From assembly GCA_030141605.1 (NCBI GenBank), contig JAQGDQ010000017.1, positions 624,001-688,000 of the forward strand: a stretch of 64,000 bases of DNA, read 5' to 3'. This DNA comes from Tubiluchus corallicola. Its lineage: Eukaryota; Priapulida; Priapulimorpha; Priapulimorphida; Tubiluchidae. A model generated the notes under the pieces. It did not search any database. It saw only the letters and a list, made by a program, of their open reading frames with translations, and was not told the origin of the DNA. Position numbers and translations under genes: made by a program. Below are positions 34,000 through 45,887 of this stretch, piece after piece; position 1 is the stretch's first letter; each line of letters opens with the position of its first letter.

Positions 34000-35456
34000 A
34001 TGGTAGAAGGAGAATTACCATCGCCTGCAGAAAACTCTACATCAGTGAATGACTCATTGTGGACGAACTTCACTTTTATTGCCGAATCCGTACTTCTCAA
34101 CGTGGACTTTAAAATCAAACTGTTGTTCAGCTTCTTACTTATTTTATTCGTTAATGTCACCTTGATTGCGGCTGCCTGGAACAGATACAGTGACAGCATA
34201 TGTGACATGTACTTGAACAAAGGTAAGACTTCTGTTAAAGCAAAACTGGACCCAATTTAAAACTGTAAGTCAAAACAATCTACTCTTTAAAATATTGAAA
34301 GGGAACACGCAATTTTTTAAATGACTTACGTGAAAGAATTTTACCTCAGAAATACAGTTTCATGTTCGCGACACTAGTTCTTCGCTGTTATGTGCATTTC
34401 GCCATTCGCTAGTTAATGTCTACATTTCGGAAATGCATTATACAAAAACAGGTGCTGTACCTCTCAGTAACAGATGTGTTAGTTTCTGACGAACTATGCA
34501 CATTCGACAGCTCATGCGCGAGCACAGCGGTAAATTTCTAATTTTAATTTTTATCTTAAAACATGCGTGATTTTATTCCAACACACTGAATATCTTAGAG
34601 TAGCAGCACTGTACTTTCCAATTTTCGCATTCGCAAATGCGTGCAACATGCTCGTAGAATATTTTTGCTGTTGAAAATTATGTTAGTTGGTGATGTCATC
34701 AATAGTTGGGCTCGCCCACCCTTAATTAAATTTTTAATTTATTATTTAATTATTAGAAACGCTTTTGCAATATTAATCGTGTTAAAATGTATACTTTTTA
34801 TCGGACTTGAAAATGGGGTGGTATATGAAAACTCATTCTGTCTTCCTTTAAATTTGTTAGTTCGGTGGTTTTTGTTAAATTGAAATGAGTAGATGAGACG
34901 CTTGTACTGATATGTGTTCACTGTTCGCTTTACACATATCATTCATATATGTTGTCTGTTTGCCTCATAAGTGGAGGATGTGTAGAATGAGTATCAGTCA
35001 CCTAATTAGCTCAAAAACATCTGGTATTGCCGCTTCTATTCAAATGTATATAAAAACCTCCTGCAATTGACTTGTATAACTCTTTAAAATAAGACACTTG
35101 TGAGTGACCAAAGAACTTTTATTGCTTTTATGTCATCTTTACATCGCTTTTGCACACTGGAATATATGTAGAAACAGTCATGTTAAGTCGGACTTTGTTT
35201 GTAAGTAGGTACGTTTTTATATATGCTAATATGTTAGCCTAGCAGTTTTTTCTTCTGAGGTGTTACCTACTCGTCTGCTGCAATTAACCTTATTGTTTCA
35301 GCAAGTTAAACGTTTAGCGATTTGCCCAGTGGTTTGATTTGGAAATTCCCGCTGCTTTTCACAGAAGGAGGAAGGTCATCACCAATTGCAGCTAAAGCAC
35401 TTGTCGGCATACAGCAACAGATTTTTAATGTTTTTATCTGTATGAGAATTTCATAA
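34000..35456 (+). CDS. Possible small single-pass membrane protein, 2 exons, 104 aa
   Basis: Exon 1, 34000-34222, starts MVEGELPSPAENSTSVND and ends at AACAAAG|GTAAGA. Exon 2, 35365-35456, follows TTTTCACAG. The frame joins cleanly (one base carried) to give GGRSSPIAAKALVGIQQQ and a stop shortly after. Residues 2-31 carry three NxS/T sites (NST, NDS, NFT). Residues about 43-66 form one transmembrane helix (KLLFSFLLILFVNVTLIAAA). The last 38 residues would be the other side of the membrane. No family is recognised. The intron holds repeats R1 and R3. Without transcript support this is a candidate only; exon 2 could be wrong, and upstream exons are possible. Confidence 0.35.
34236..34870 (+). 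repeat. Dispersed repeat family R1, copy 2
   Basis: Starts AAGCAAAACTGGACCCAATT and ends near CTCATTCTGTCTTCCTTTAA. It is collinear with 20741-21240 and with the reverse of 61215-61735. It includes TCCAATTTTCGCATTCGCAA, CTCGTAGAATATTTTTGCTG and ATGTTAGTTGGTGATGTCAT, which the 61-kb copy shares in inverted form. It is the longest of the three. Confidence 0.75.
34970..35250 (+). repeat. Dispersed repeat family R3, copy 2
   Basis: Shares TTGCCGCTTCTATTCAAATG, ATAAAAACC, AATAAGACACTTGT and TTTTATGTCATCTTTACAT with 8741-9030. It follows R1 copy 2 within the putative intron of the 34000-35456 candidate. Confidence 0.6.
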
Positions 35457-35980
35457 ATTAACTTCGTCGTGAAGAAGTGAAGCAACCGATCTTGCGTGAA
35501 TTTTTGTAATTTTTAATGATACTAATAGATACCGGCGATTTTTCATCTTCTTTCCTATTAATTCACTTATATAAATTAGTATTCTTAAATAATAATTGCA
35601 CGTAGGAACATTGACATTAATTCGTTGCTAAAATTCATTTACAACCTTTACATCAACCTAAGGTGATGAGTCGTGACTCATACTTGAATAGTAGTAATTA
35701 GCTACACCATTCAGCTATTTGAATTAGTTAGTAAATTGAGTCAAAACGCGTATATCCTAAAGTGAGTCTATGAAGCAGCGCTTAATGTAGTACAAGCGAA
35801 TGTGGCTGAGACCCCTCTGTCGGTTCAGATGGCAGTGATATCATTGACAACGACACATGTTATGTTACAAACATCTCCTAGTCTAGTCCTTTCTTTCTGG
35901 TCCTCTCGGGTGTGCACTTTGTGGAAATGTATAAAAAATTAAATAAACGAACTATGTAATGTGTTTGGACAAGTTATGTA

Positions 35981-36118
35981 CAGTCAAACCTCATTGTACC
36001 ACCTACTTTGGGACCACAAAAAGGTTGGATTATAGCGACTATGCAAATATTGATATTTTGCAAAAAAAATTGGGCATTATGCGAGGTTGACATTCGAGGT
36101 TATAATGAGATTTGACTG
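35981..36118. mobile_element. 138-bp pogo/Tigger-type MITE with TA duplication
   Basis: Left end CAGTCAAACCTCATTGTACC; right end GGTTATAATGAGATTTGACTG is its inverted partner (about 18 of 21 match). TA flanks both sides (35979-35980 and 36119-36120), the target duplication of Tc1/mariner-pogo elements. Too short for any gene. Best-preserved copy of the CAGTCAAACCTC family here. Confidence 0.85.
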
Positions 36119-37225
36119 TATAGCCAGGTAAAGATTTGTTGAATTGAACATATGTGTGTATTATAAAGATTAAACTTAATATTACAGTAATATTTTTTAG
36201 AAGCAATGGAGTACGAGTCTAATTTAATTGATTTTAATTTGATTTATTAACCCTCAATTCAAATCTACAGATAGTGTACAAACATGTAACAATACAACAG
36301 AATAAAATATTATTAAGAATAAATAAAAATTTTGAGTGTTGGGGAGGCATAAAGTGAAAAACTGCTTGCATGTGCCTTTATAATATTTGAGAAAATTATC
36401 AAGATCAATTGAACACATACTTTTGCAGAATTTGGAAGTGAATTGCATATGTGAACAATCTAGTTAGAAAAAATGTCCAAACTGCATTTTATTTGTTCTT
36501 TGTACAAGCAGTTTTGACGAATTGTTACTCTGCACAAAATCAGATAAAACCCTAGTAAAATACCTTATATAAGCGTGTACAAGTCGACCTTATGTACAAG
36601 TCGATGTGCATTTTAAGAACAAAAATTGCATCATTTTATATATTACCTGTGTGCAAGTCGACCATAAAATATTAAGATCTTCCAGAGTAAATGATGTCAA
36701 CAATGGCCGAGTAATAAACCAATAGCCTACTGTGTTAATGTGCAAGATATGTGCAAGTGCCTGGGCCGAGTATATTATACCTACCCGATGTATATATGTA
36801 TATGTATATATATTCATATTGAGGGCCCTCAATGCAATCCATGATAATGCAGCCTGGCTTTTCAGTGCGCATATTTGTTTGTAATGCCTTTAATCCTAGG
36901 ATATTATGGCCAGGATACGAAAAAAACATATCGAAAGCATAAGTCGACCCCAATAAGTTCACCTTAAAATCGCCTCCCAAAAAATTGTACGGTACGCAAG
37001 TACGGTACTTTTCAGCACTCAGATCTACATCTTTATGAATGATTTTATAACACATATATAGGTTATTTTGAATTTGTTTTCCTTCTAACGACTTTAAATT
37101 TAAAACTTTTAGTCTGTAGCCATCAACTTTTTGAGTTTGTGTCCTCCTTGCATTTGTTGAACTCAGCCATAAGCTCAAAATGAGTATGTTATGCGTTGAG
37201 CCCTGAAATGAGTTCGAATAAACTA

Positions 37226-37720
37226 CCATATGTCAGCAGAAGTAATATGAGAGCAGTTCTCAAGAGTTGATTTGGTAACACCTGTCATCTTACTTGGTGT
37301 ATTACTGACCATATGTCAGCAGAAGTAATATGAGAACAGTTCTCAAGAATTGATTGGTAACACTTGTCATCTTACTTGGTGTATTACTGACCATATGTCA
37401 GCAGAAGTAATATGAGAACAGTTCTCAAGAATTGATTTGGTAACACTTGTCATCTTACTTGGTATATTACTGACCATATGTCAGCAGAAGTAATATGAGA
37501 GCAGTTCTCATGAGTTGATTTGGTAACACTTGTCATCTTACTTGGTGTATTACTGACCATATGTCAGCAGAAGTAATATGAGAACAGTTCTCAAGAATTG
37601 ATTGGTAACACTTGTCATCTTACTTGGTGTATTACTGACCATATGTCAGCAGAAGTAATATGAGAACAGTTCTCAAGAGTTGATTTGGTAACACTTGTCA
37701 TCTTACTTTGTGTACTACTG
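37226..37720. repeat. Tandem array, six units of 82-83 bp
   Basis: Unit starts (CCATATGTCAGCAGAAGTAA) are at 37226, 37309, 37391, 37474, 37557 and 37639, giving spacings 83, 82, 83, 83, 82. Units are over 90% alike. Each contains a palindrome, GAGAACAGTTCTC in units 2, 3, 5 and 6 and GAGAGCAGTTCTC in units 1 and 4. The one-base difference comes from TTGATTTGG versus TTGATTGG. Confidence 0.95.
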
Positions 37721-38982
37721 TATTTTGAAAGTAAAGATGACTGTCATGAAGAATTTATGTTGAATGCTTCTTTTAAGATGCTTTGAAATTCTGGTAATAC
37801 TGTTGAACGTGATGCAAAGTATACTGATTACATATGTACATTTAGGTCAAGAATACTAAATGGCAATACTAAATGCTATTTTATGTTCATAAATTTTATT
37901 TAAGATAATCCTGCAGAACTTATATCAGCAGTTTGCAAGCTCTGTGTAGTCAGGTCCGAGTGTGATTTCTAAAAAGTCATGCTGAGTCCTACATCACTGA
38001 AATTTAGATTTTAGTGATAGACTTACTCACCTCTTGTTCTGTGTTGTACTCCAGATTCCCTTGAAGATGAAGAACCATATTCAGCACCTGATAACCTGCC
38101 TAGGGAAATGAGTTATCGACAATAGGCAGCAAAGAATAATAATTGCATGTAGTTAAGAACTAGGGAAAGCTAAATAATTGATAGTTCGATAGGTATGTAT
38201 AATTTTTATTATGCATGTATAAATGTGAATAATATTCTATATTTATTTTTGAAGCCCTAAGAACAAACTATAATAATAAGTTTTAAGCCATTTATAATCA
38301 GTGGTAGGCAGTGGGTTGAGGAACAATGTGAACAATGTAACCAGCTACAGGGTCCGAAGCGCTCTGCTCCCCCAGCAGGACTGGGGTTCACCAAAACATT
38401 TTCCTGTATTTATGGGCATTTTGGAGGCCTCAGAATTCTGGTACTCTGAGCTCTAAATTCTGGTACACTGACTTCCTCAAACATGAAAAAAGCTTTTTTG
38501 ATAAGTTTATTTTAGCTACATTTATGAAGGTAAAATTCATTGTATTCTATTGTAGTGCAGTGCAACGTATATGTTAAAGCAAGTTCATAATGCAGTGAAA
38601 TGCATCGGGCCTACGGAAGACATTGCTTAAGCTTATTATATTTAGTGTCAGTATTAAATGACATGTCTTCCTTATTTGCTCAGAAAAATGTGTGTAATCT
38701 AACATAAAAGTACTCAGTTTTTAGTTAAATTCAATGTTAAAGATTACACAGAGATCACCACCTCACTCTGTAAGTTTTACAGAGTTTGGTGGGTCTGCCT
38801 AAACTGTTGGATATTATTGACTCACGTACAGTTTTCGAACCATTGTCCTTTTCTGATGTTTACGAAACTTTTACACGAATGTCCCACAAATTCTACTGCT
38901 GAACAGTACAACGTTTCGGACATGCAGGTGTGAATGGCAGATAAAATTGAATTTATGGTGGAAACACAAAGTAAATTAAGTA

Positions 38983-39406
38983 CCGTATTTTCCCATGTAT
39001 AAGAGACCCTTTTTTGCTCAGAATTTTCACTTTAAAAATAGGGGGTCTCTTATACATGGGAGTAAGCCAACCCTTGGAGAAGTCTGCAGCTGGGTCCTCA
39101 AGGCATGGAATGGTGTAAAGCCAGAGGTCATTATTAAATCTTTCAAGAAGTGTGGCATCTCCAATGCCATGGACAGCACAGAGGACAATGCCATTTTTGA
39201 GCAGAGTGACTCCTCTGATGATGAACTGGCTGGAATTGCTGAAGGTCTGACTCCAGTTGATATTTTTGATGAGAGTGATGAGGAATTTAATGATTTCTAT
39301 GATGAATAAAGTTATTCATTACCAAAAAACTTTTTTCCAGAATTTTTGCCTAAAAATTGAAGGGGTCTCTTATACACAAGGGTCTCTTATACATGGGAAA
39401 ATACGG
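38983..39406 (+). mobile_element. Internally deleted pogo-like element with transposase C-terminus
   Basis: Both ends carry CCGTATTTTCCCATGTATAA and continue identically through AGAGACCC, in inverted orientation, with TA on each side (38981-38982, 39407-39408). Inside, the plus frame ending at 39309 encodes the tail of a pogo/Tigger (DDE_1) transposase: GEVCSWVLKAWNGVKPEVII, SFKKCGISNAMDSTED, then an acidic Asp/Glu-rich end. The DNA-binding and most of the DDE catalytic part are missing. The 424-bp copy is therefore non-autonomous. An extra internal GGGTCTCTTATACA at the right arm is a second copy of part of the terminus. Confidence 0.9.
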
Positions 39407-39757
39407 TAATACTGTAGTGCCATTAAGTATTGTTTAATTGTACATGTACAACAATTGTTTAGTTATACAGCGTACTTCTGTTTTAGAAAATAGAAGGACT
39501 ACAGTGCGTGTTTTGCATGTATTGACTGCACGTCTCTGTTTATATTACAATTTTAGATTGTGCCATAAATTCCAGCAAGCTGTCCTTCACTGGTAGGCAT
39601 TAACAACAGAAAGTGAACTAAAATTGCAAAATATTTTACTTCAAAGATAGCATGGAGTTATGCCAAATATGTCTTTATTATTGTCTTCTTTGTTAAATAA
39701 TTTCTCCTTTTTTTTGCTGTGTTGCAGTTTTGTCTTTACACTATTTTTGAGTTCACG

Positions 39758-40258
39758 ATGGCGGCAATAAAGAAATTCTTTATGCAAAAGAAAGCCGATT
39801 TGAAATTCAAGACAGCTGGAGCAGGTCATCGGTTATCGGAACCTCGAGCTGCGCCTCAGAATATCACAAAGGGTAAATATCAGTTGCTTCTAGAAAAGTA
39901 TCGTGCCCAGTGAATAAGTCTAAAATCTAAATCCCCCCCCCCTATTGAATTATAACCGCTATGTTTGTTTCTTTATAACGTTGCAGGCAAATGATAAACA
40001 TGAAGTAAATATAAGAATTGAACTACAAGTCTGATCTGTGAAATCAGAACTGTGTAATTAGGTATCTAGGAGAGTGTAGTACGTATGTGTTGCATTCAGT
40101 GGCAGCTCATATCAAAATTAGTGGGGTGGTGCTTTGGAAATTTTTTATCTATTGTTTTAATATTGTTTAGAATGAAGCAAACATACGAAAAGAAATTTTA
40201 GTCAAAAAGAAATACTACCTTACCCTTGCACAACAGTGTCGGCACTGAGTGAGCCACA

Positions 40259-40331
<73 letters not shown>

Positions 40332-43300
40332 CTCTCTCTCGCTCTCTCTACGTAGCGTGCAGCTTCTTATCTCGGACTTGAAGCATATCCTCATGCACAC
40401 AACAGCCAAACACCTCGTTGCTGGAACTGTGAAGCACACAGTTCCGATTCAAGGATTTTTGTATGTTTTTCTTGAACTAGGGAATGACTACTGACATTCG
40501 GCTTAAGAATTATATAATGTACAAGTATAAAGAAAGAATTAAAGAACAAACTCATTATATTAAACATTATCAACAATATTGAGTGAAAATAGGGGGTGCT
40601 GCAGTTCTGCAGTGCCTATACAGGAGCCACCACTGGTTACATTTCAAATAAAGGCCTTAGTTAATAGTATACATGTAATTAGTACAATGGTGTAATTAGT
40701 GGAAAAACTGTATAGCACTTTCGCATTCAACTTGTAAAATTTCAAACTTGAGGACATTTAACGATTTTATATTGCAGGTGCAAGAACAAACCAATCGACG
40801 CGACCACGAGATGGTCCAGCCGAGGAAGCAAAAAAGGCAGCTGAAGCAGCCATTGCCAGACTAGAAGCTCCATTACCTGGGTATTTAGTTTTCTCGGCCA
40901 ATAATAAGTCAAATAATATCAGTGTAATAGTTTTTGTTTGCGGCCCTGTGTGTATTTGATTCTGTCTTTTGTACACATAGTTCAGCCTGTTATGATTGCT
41001 ATCATAGCATTACAAGTTACGAGGACCAAAACAGCCAAATTCTGAAATAGGAAATGGTACTATCCAACAAACTTTAACTATCCTGTAAATTTAGCCGTTC
41101 ATAAAATCTGTAAACAATGGCTGTTGCAGCAACTATTTTATTAATAGTTTGTTTAATGCTTGTTTTATTACTCCTATTTAAATCAGTGGCGGCTAGTGTA
41201 TAGGTACTGTGGTACTGCAGCACCCCTTGTTTTCACTCATTATTAGCGATAATATTCAATATAATAAGTCTTTTTTCTTTAGTTCTTTCTTTATACTTTT
41301 GCGGAACCGGAGCACGTGAGGGAAGTACAATTTGCTTCACAGCCCCAGTGTTTGGCTGCTGGGCGCATGGAGCCGTACACACACGTCTGAGATAAGACAC
41401 TGTATTTTAGGTAGAAAGAGTACTGTCGCTCACTGCTGTACGTGTTGTCAGTTGTCACGTGTTTAAAAGCCATGTATGCATATTCTTGAACTGCGATCAT
41501 TTAGGCTATTCAGAAGAAAACTATATTTTATGTTTAGGAGTTTATCAGGGTTATGTTTAAATTAGTTTTTTTTTGTTTTTAAAATTACAATTATAACATT
41601 ATAATTACATACGTTTGTTTTGTTTTGCACAGTATTAAAACAATGGCCAAAAAATTTTCATTTTGTAGCACCCCCACTAATTTTAGCTACGAGCTGCCAC
41701 TGATTTAAATGGCTGCAAAAACCATGGATACATTCCGTCTGTTTTATTCATGTGAGTGTAACACGTTTAATGAAACAACTAACACACTTAAATCAGGAAT
41801 TTGCTGTTTCCTAAAAACTTTAACAATTGCAAAATTTCTAAACTTTTCACAAAGCAATGATCAAAACATAAACTACGTTTTCATTGCAAAGTATCACATC
41901 TGTGAATTTTTGAAAAAATATGTTAAACATGTTTTTTAATGTGTTCACTTGATGGCAGCAAGAATCATTAATTTGTGACAGGTATGCAAAAGGAGGCTCA
42001 ACTGCCATTCAGATACGGATGCGTAAAGAATTGGAAGCTGAACGCAAAGCGGCAAAGAAAAGGGTAAGCATAGGAACATGTCGAGATAAATTCGAAATTT
42101 TTCATAGATTATTCAGGTTAAAATTTGGAATTAAACAATGTTTTTTCTGCTTTGCTGCCGGTTTGGGTCAAGGGCTCACATGGTTTTCCAAAAAGTGAGC
42201 CCATGCTGCACCAAACTTTGTTTTTTCATCATTATTATGCAGCAGAAAAAACTACAAATTTCATTCAACAGACGACTCTATAAAAGGCAATTACTTGTGT
42301 GGCAGAAGTCTTTGTAATAAAGTAAAATCAGCATCTACCTATTAACATCATTCCTTTCACTTAATTTGTTCCAATAGCTTTACTGTTTCTTACTTTGCTT
42401 GTCATTGGTTGGGTTTCTGTTGTGAAATTTCTACTGTCGCTCATGCATACGACTTGCAGCTCTGATGCTTAAAGTACAGCAGACGAAAAATAATTTACCA
42501 GCACTCATTGGTAGTCATTTTCATCTTTATAAGTTTTTTAATTTAATTTAATTTATTTATATGCCCATCTGGCAAAATTACAGTGTGCTGGAGCAACCAG
42601 TGCCTAATTACAAATACAGTATAATCCATTTATAACGAGTTTCAAGGGACTGTGAAAATTTGCTCGTTATGACCAAGTCTCGTTATAGCCGAGGTCAGTT
42701 GCTTGACCGTATGTATAAGACAGGAATGAAGCCTGTAAGGCGAATATGATGTAATGATGAAAGAAGCCCTCTCTTTTGAGACTGGTAAAACTTTCTTAAT
42801 GAGTGCCACAATTCTGCAATTATTTTGTCACTATTGAGTAAACTTATAGTGTTCAAACATTGTTATTTCTAGGATTACATCAGTACATGCAATAAATAAA
42901 TCCCTGCATCAAATCGCCATGCGAGTTGCTTTCTAAGATACCACTGCTGTAATTCATTGTGTTGTTTGCTGAGTGTGTTTTGTATGAGTGTTACAGTACA
43001 ATCATTCAACTGCCTGGCAAGACCCTGGATCCCTGCGTGGGAGGAAAACACGGGTGGTTTTTATGGGGGGATGCATCATTATATAAATAGATGTGCAGGG
43101 TGCAGTTTTTTTGATTATGAGCATTTCAGACAGGACCTACGTCGGTTAATAACTGGCTAGCCTGCGTGTACTATTTAATGTATTTAATGTAAGATCTCTG
43201 TATTTGTTTAAAACAGTATTTTTATAAAAATTTAACTTTGAAAAGCCTTACCAAGATAATCATTTATTTAGCCACTTGGAACAGTTTATTTTTTTTAGAA

Positions 43301-45887
43301 AACTCTGTTATTTTTGCTTGCTTCACATTTCATGCCCTCTTCATGCTAACTATGAAATTACAACTGCAGCAGCACACATAGACCTGCCAACACATCTCAT
43401 GTACTGTACTTAACACTCATTGTTTTTGCACGATTTATAAATTAATCCCTCAGTTACTTTTTTGACCTTGTTTAATGGTGCCAATTTTCCCTGTGTTTAA
43501 GACTCTGTGCTCACTATATCCAGTGGAAATACAGTCACAGGGTGGAAAACTTCCCTCGTAATAAGAAAACTTCCCTTTAAAATTCCCTTATTAAACCCAG
43601 AGGTATTTTAACAGTAAAAATGTGCCATATTTCTCTTGCAGTTAAAAGAAGAACAAGCCTCTACTGCCTCTGCAAGTAACATCATTGAAGCTGACGGTCC
43701 ACCTCAACTCTCTGTGAGCGGCATTTATTACAACTGTGCTTTGATTGGCCCAGATGTGTTACCTTACAGTGAAATGGAGTTACGAATCAAGAACTTCCTG
43801 TACACCCAAGCAGAGGAGGAGCCTGCACTTGGTTATGCACTTATCATACAAACTTTAAACAAAAGCCCGGAGAAGGTCAAGATATGTGTGGAAACCCTTT
43901 GCAAGTATTTAGACAACATTATTCAAAATCCAGATGAGGAGAAATTTCGAAAAATCCGTCTCGGCAATAAAGCGTTTCAGGAGCGGGTGAAGCCGATCAC
44001 CGGTGCCGTGGAGTTCCTCCAAGCTGTTGGCTACAAAAAAGAGATGCAGCATGTCCAAGAACAGGAAGAGGAATTTCTTGTAATTTCTCCAGAAAGAGCC
44101 CGGGAAACGGGCTTGTTTATCGAAATGAAAGAGGTTTTAGTTGCCGCGGAACCGATTCGGCCGCAGCTTGATCGTTCATTGAGAGTGTTTGCATCTTCGG
44201 GGAACGTGACAAGGTTCGATTTGCCGGATGAGTTCTTCAACGTTACGGTAGAGGAAGTAAAGAAAGAGCAGCGACAGAGAACAGATGCTATGGAGAAACA
44301 ACTGCAGCTGAAGACTAAAGCTATGAAAGAAAGAGAAGAACAGAGAGAACTCAGAAAGTAAGTAATAAGCACACATTTATAGTGTGTTTATAAAGTGGAA
44401 GTCCCAGTTTCTCTTTTTTTATATAGTAATTATGGTACCATTTATGTCTTCTTATGCTTTGTTAGTTTAATTCGACTTGCTTAATTAATGTTCCTTTTAG
44501 CTGTAGTTGTATCCAAAACTGGAATATTAAAAAGTAGCACCATTTTTTACATTTGCTTGATTAACCTGGCTGTGTCTTCAGTATCTTGGTTATGGACTGC
44601 TTTGTTATTTACATAAGTAAAATTACAGTAGAAATATGTTTTAGTTCTGACAAAAACCGCATTTCCTGTAAATCTGTTCCTTTTTTTGGCAAATACCATT
44701 TCATTTAATAAACTTTCCCAGTTTTCCTGATTTCAAGTATAAACTCCAACATTTGTAATTCTGCCATAAAGCATTATCTTGCTGCCGAAATTGGCACTTT
44801 GCCCTGAATAAGACTGTGAAACCTTTGAATTTTGTGCACAGACTGTAATAATGCTAATGGCTTCACATTGTTTCAGATACAGGTTTACATTAATCAGGAT
44901 ACGTTTTCCGGACAATGTCACACTACAGGGCACGTTTCGTTCAACAGAAACCATAGGTGCCATCTATGAGTGCATACGGGAAAATCTTGTTAACAGCTGG
45001 CAGCCATTTTACTTGCTGACCGGTGACGGAAGCACCAAGTTAGAGGAGGAGTGTTCTGAAACGTTAGCGGAGTTAAAGTTGGCTCCTGCAGCTCTGATCA
45101 TCTTCACATGGGAGCCAGAGGTTTGTGCGAATGCTTTTTTAGTGATTAGTTAGGTAGTAAGATATCTGTTGGTCACTCGTTTGTTATACAACAGAGCCAT
45201 TGTGAATAGGAAAACACCTCAAAATCTCATATTTTACATATTTCTCTACTCTTTTTTGAGTAATGCTTGCACTCTTAAGTGCATTTACAGTTAACTAAGT
45301 GTAACTCGACCCATTATAACTCGAATTCTTGCATATCTTGAACAGATCTCGTGAAACAGATTTTCCCTTTCATTTTTCTCTTTGTCAAACATTGTGTAAC
45401 TCAAACAGTTTATAAGAATTCCTGGCACAGATTACCCTGCCTTTTCGAACAACCTCCCAAGTAACAAATCACATGGAAAAGTGTTTACGATTTTAACTGC
45501 TAGTTTGAGCAAAAATGCTAAAATTTCTTGTATTACCCTAGCAGACTGTTGAAAGCCACATGGTTTAATGAACATAGTTTAATAACTAGATCACATTATT
45601 AATATTATTGCCAAATTCTATTAACCATGCTAATCAGATTATAATAAAACCTGTTGTCCCCCACTAGAATAGTGGTCATGTTATTTCCATGCAAAAATTG
45701 CTATCTTTTCCTACCAAAACTTTATGGATTAAGAATGTAGAGTATAAGTTTCAAGGTACTTCACTAAATTAGTGTTTCTTCAATTTTTCAGGTACTGAAA
45801 GAGATAAGTTCTCAACTTGGAAAGACAGATAAAGTGGAGTATCTAATGCCTTCTCTACTCGCTCGTATGGAAGCACTGCAGATTTAA
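39758..45887 (+). CDS. UBXN6: UBXN6 (UBXD1), UBX domain protein, 6 exons, complete
   Basis: Cytosolic adaptor of the AAA-ATPase p97/VCP, known in vertebrates for caveolin sorting and lysosome/mitophagy roles. Exons 39758-39872, 40778-40880, 41982-42063, 43642-44357, 44877-45120, 45792-45887; all GT-AG and in phase, total 451 aa (human 441). The N-terminus (MAAIKKFFMQKKADLKFKTA) matches the conserved KKFF...ADIKFKSAGPG start. Residues about 48-72 are Ala-rich (EEAKKAAEAAIARLE). A PUB domain, the p97 C-terminal tail binder, covers about 158-233 (CVETLCKYLDNIIQNPDEEK, RKIRLGNKAFQERV). A basic coiled-coil-like stretch (KKEQRQRTDAMEKQ) precedes the UBX domain at about 339-420 (YRFTLIRIRFPDNVTLQGTF). 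Exon 6 gives the short tail SLLARMEALQI. AATAAA at 46209-46214 is a plausible polyadenylation signal. Confidence 0.95.
40097..40635 (-). mobile_element. hAT MITE, family H1, copy 2, carrying a (CT)n tract
   Basis: Begins CAGTGGCAGCTCATATCAAA and ends AGGAGCCACCACTG. It is flanked by GTTGCATT (40089-40096) and GTTACATT (40636-40643), a 7/8 target duplication. It lies in UBXN6 intron 1 in the opposite orientation to the 41184-41702 copy. A CT dinucleotide run of about 90 bp (40262-40350) has grown inside it and creates the long Leu-Ser and Arg-Glu open frames seen on the two strands, which are not genes. Confidence 0.9.
41184..41702 (+). mobile_element. hAT MITE, family H1, copy 3, with perfect 8-bp duplication
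   Basis: Begins CAGTGGCGGCTAGTG and ends CTACGAGCTGCCACTG. It is flanked by ATTTAAAT on both sides (41176-41183, 41703-41710). The 519-bp element has no transposase. It sits in UBXN6 intron 2. Confidence 0.95.
42617..42720. repeat. Fragment of CAGTC/CTCGTTATA pogo-type MITE
   Basis: ACAGTATAATCCATTTATAA, GCTCGTTATGACC and TCTCGTTATAGCCGAGG words mark one arm of a pogo-type MITE in UBXN6 intron 3. The other arm is not clear. Confidence 0.4.
45280..45660 (+). repeat. Dispersed repeat family R2, copy 2
   Basis: Aligns with 2640-3010: TGTAACTCGACC, TATCTTGAACAG, TTTGTCAAACATTGTGTAAC, AAAATTTCTTGTATTACC and GCCAAATTCTATTAACCATG. It lies in UBXN6 intron 5 in the same orientation relative to the window as copy 1. 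Non-coding. Confidence 0.6.

Larger units (their letters stand above)
35457..39757. other. Intergenic, repeat-rich, upstream of UBXN6
   Basis: Apart from the MITE, tandem array and pogo element listed separately, it holds an element-like stretch at about 36560-37010 with CAAGTCGACC repeated in both orientations. A minus-strand frame at 36735-37229 (164 codons) overlaps that stretch and the array edge, has no domain, and is not called. Confidence 0.4.

Noticed and set aside
36735-37229. 164-codon minus-strand open frame next to the 83-bp array.
   Set aside because: No domain, no splice context, overlaps a MITE-like stretch with CAAGTCGACC repeats and an AT microsatellite; codon make-up is not gene-like.
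40215-40494. Long Leu-Ser (plus) and Arg-Glu (minus) open frames.
   Set aside because: Both are translations of the (CT)n tract inside a hAT MITE.
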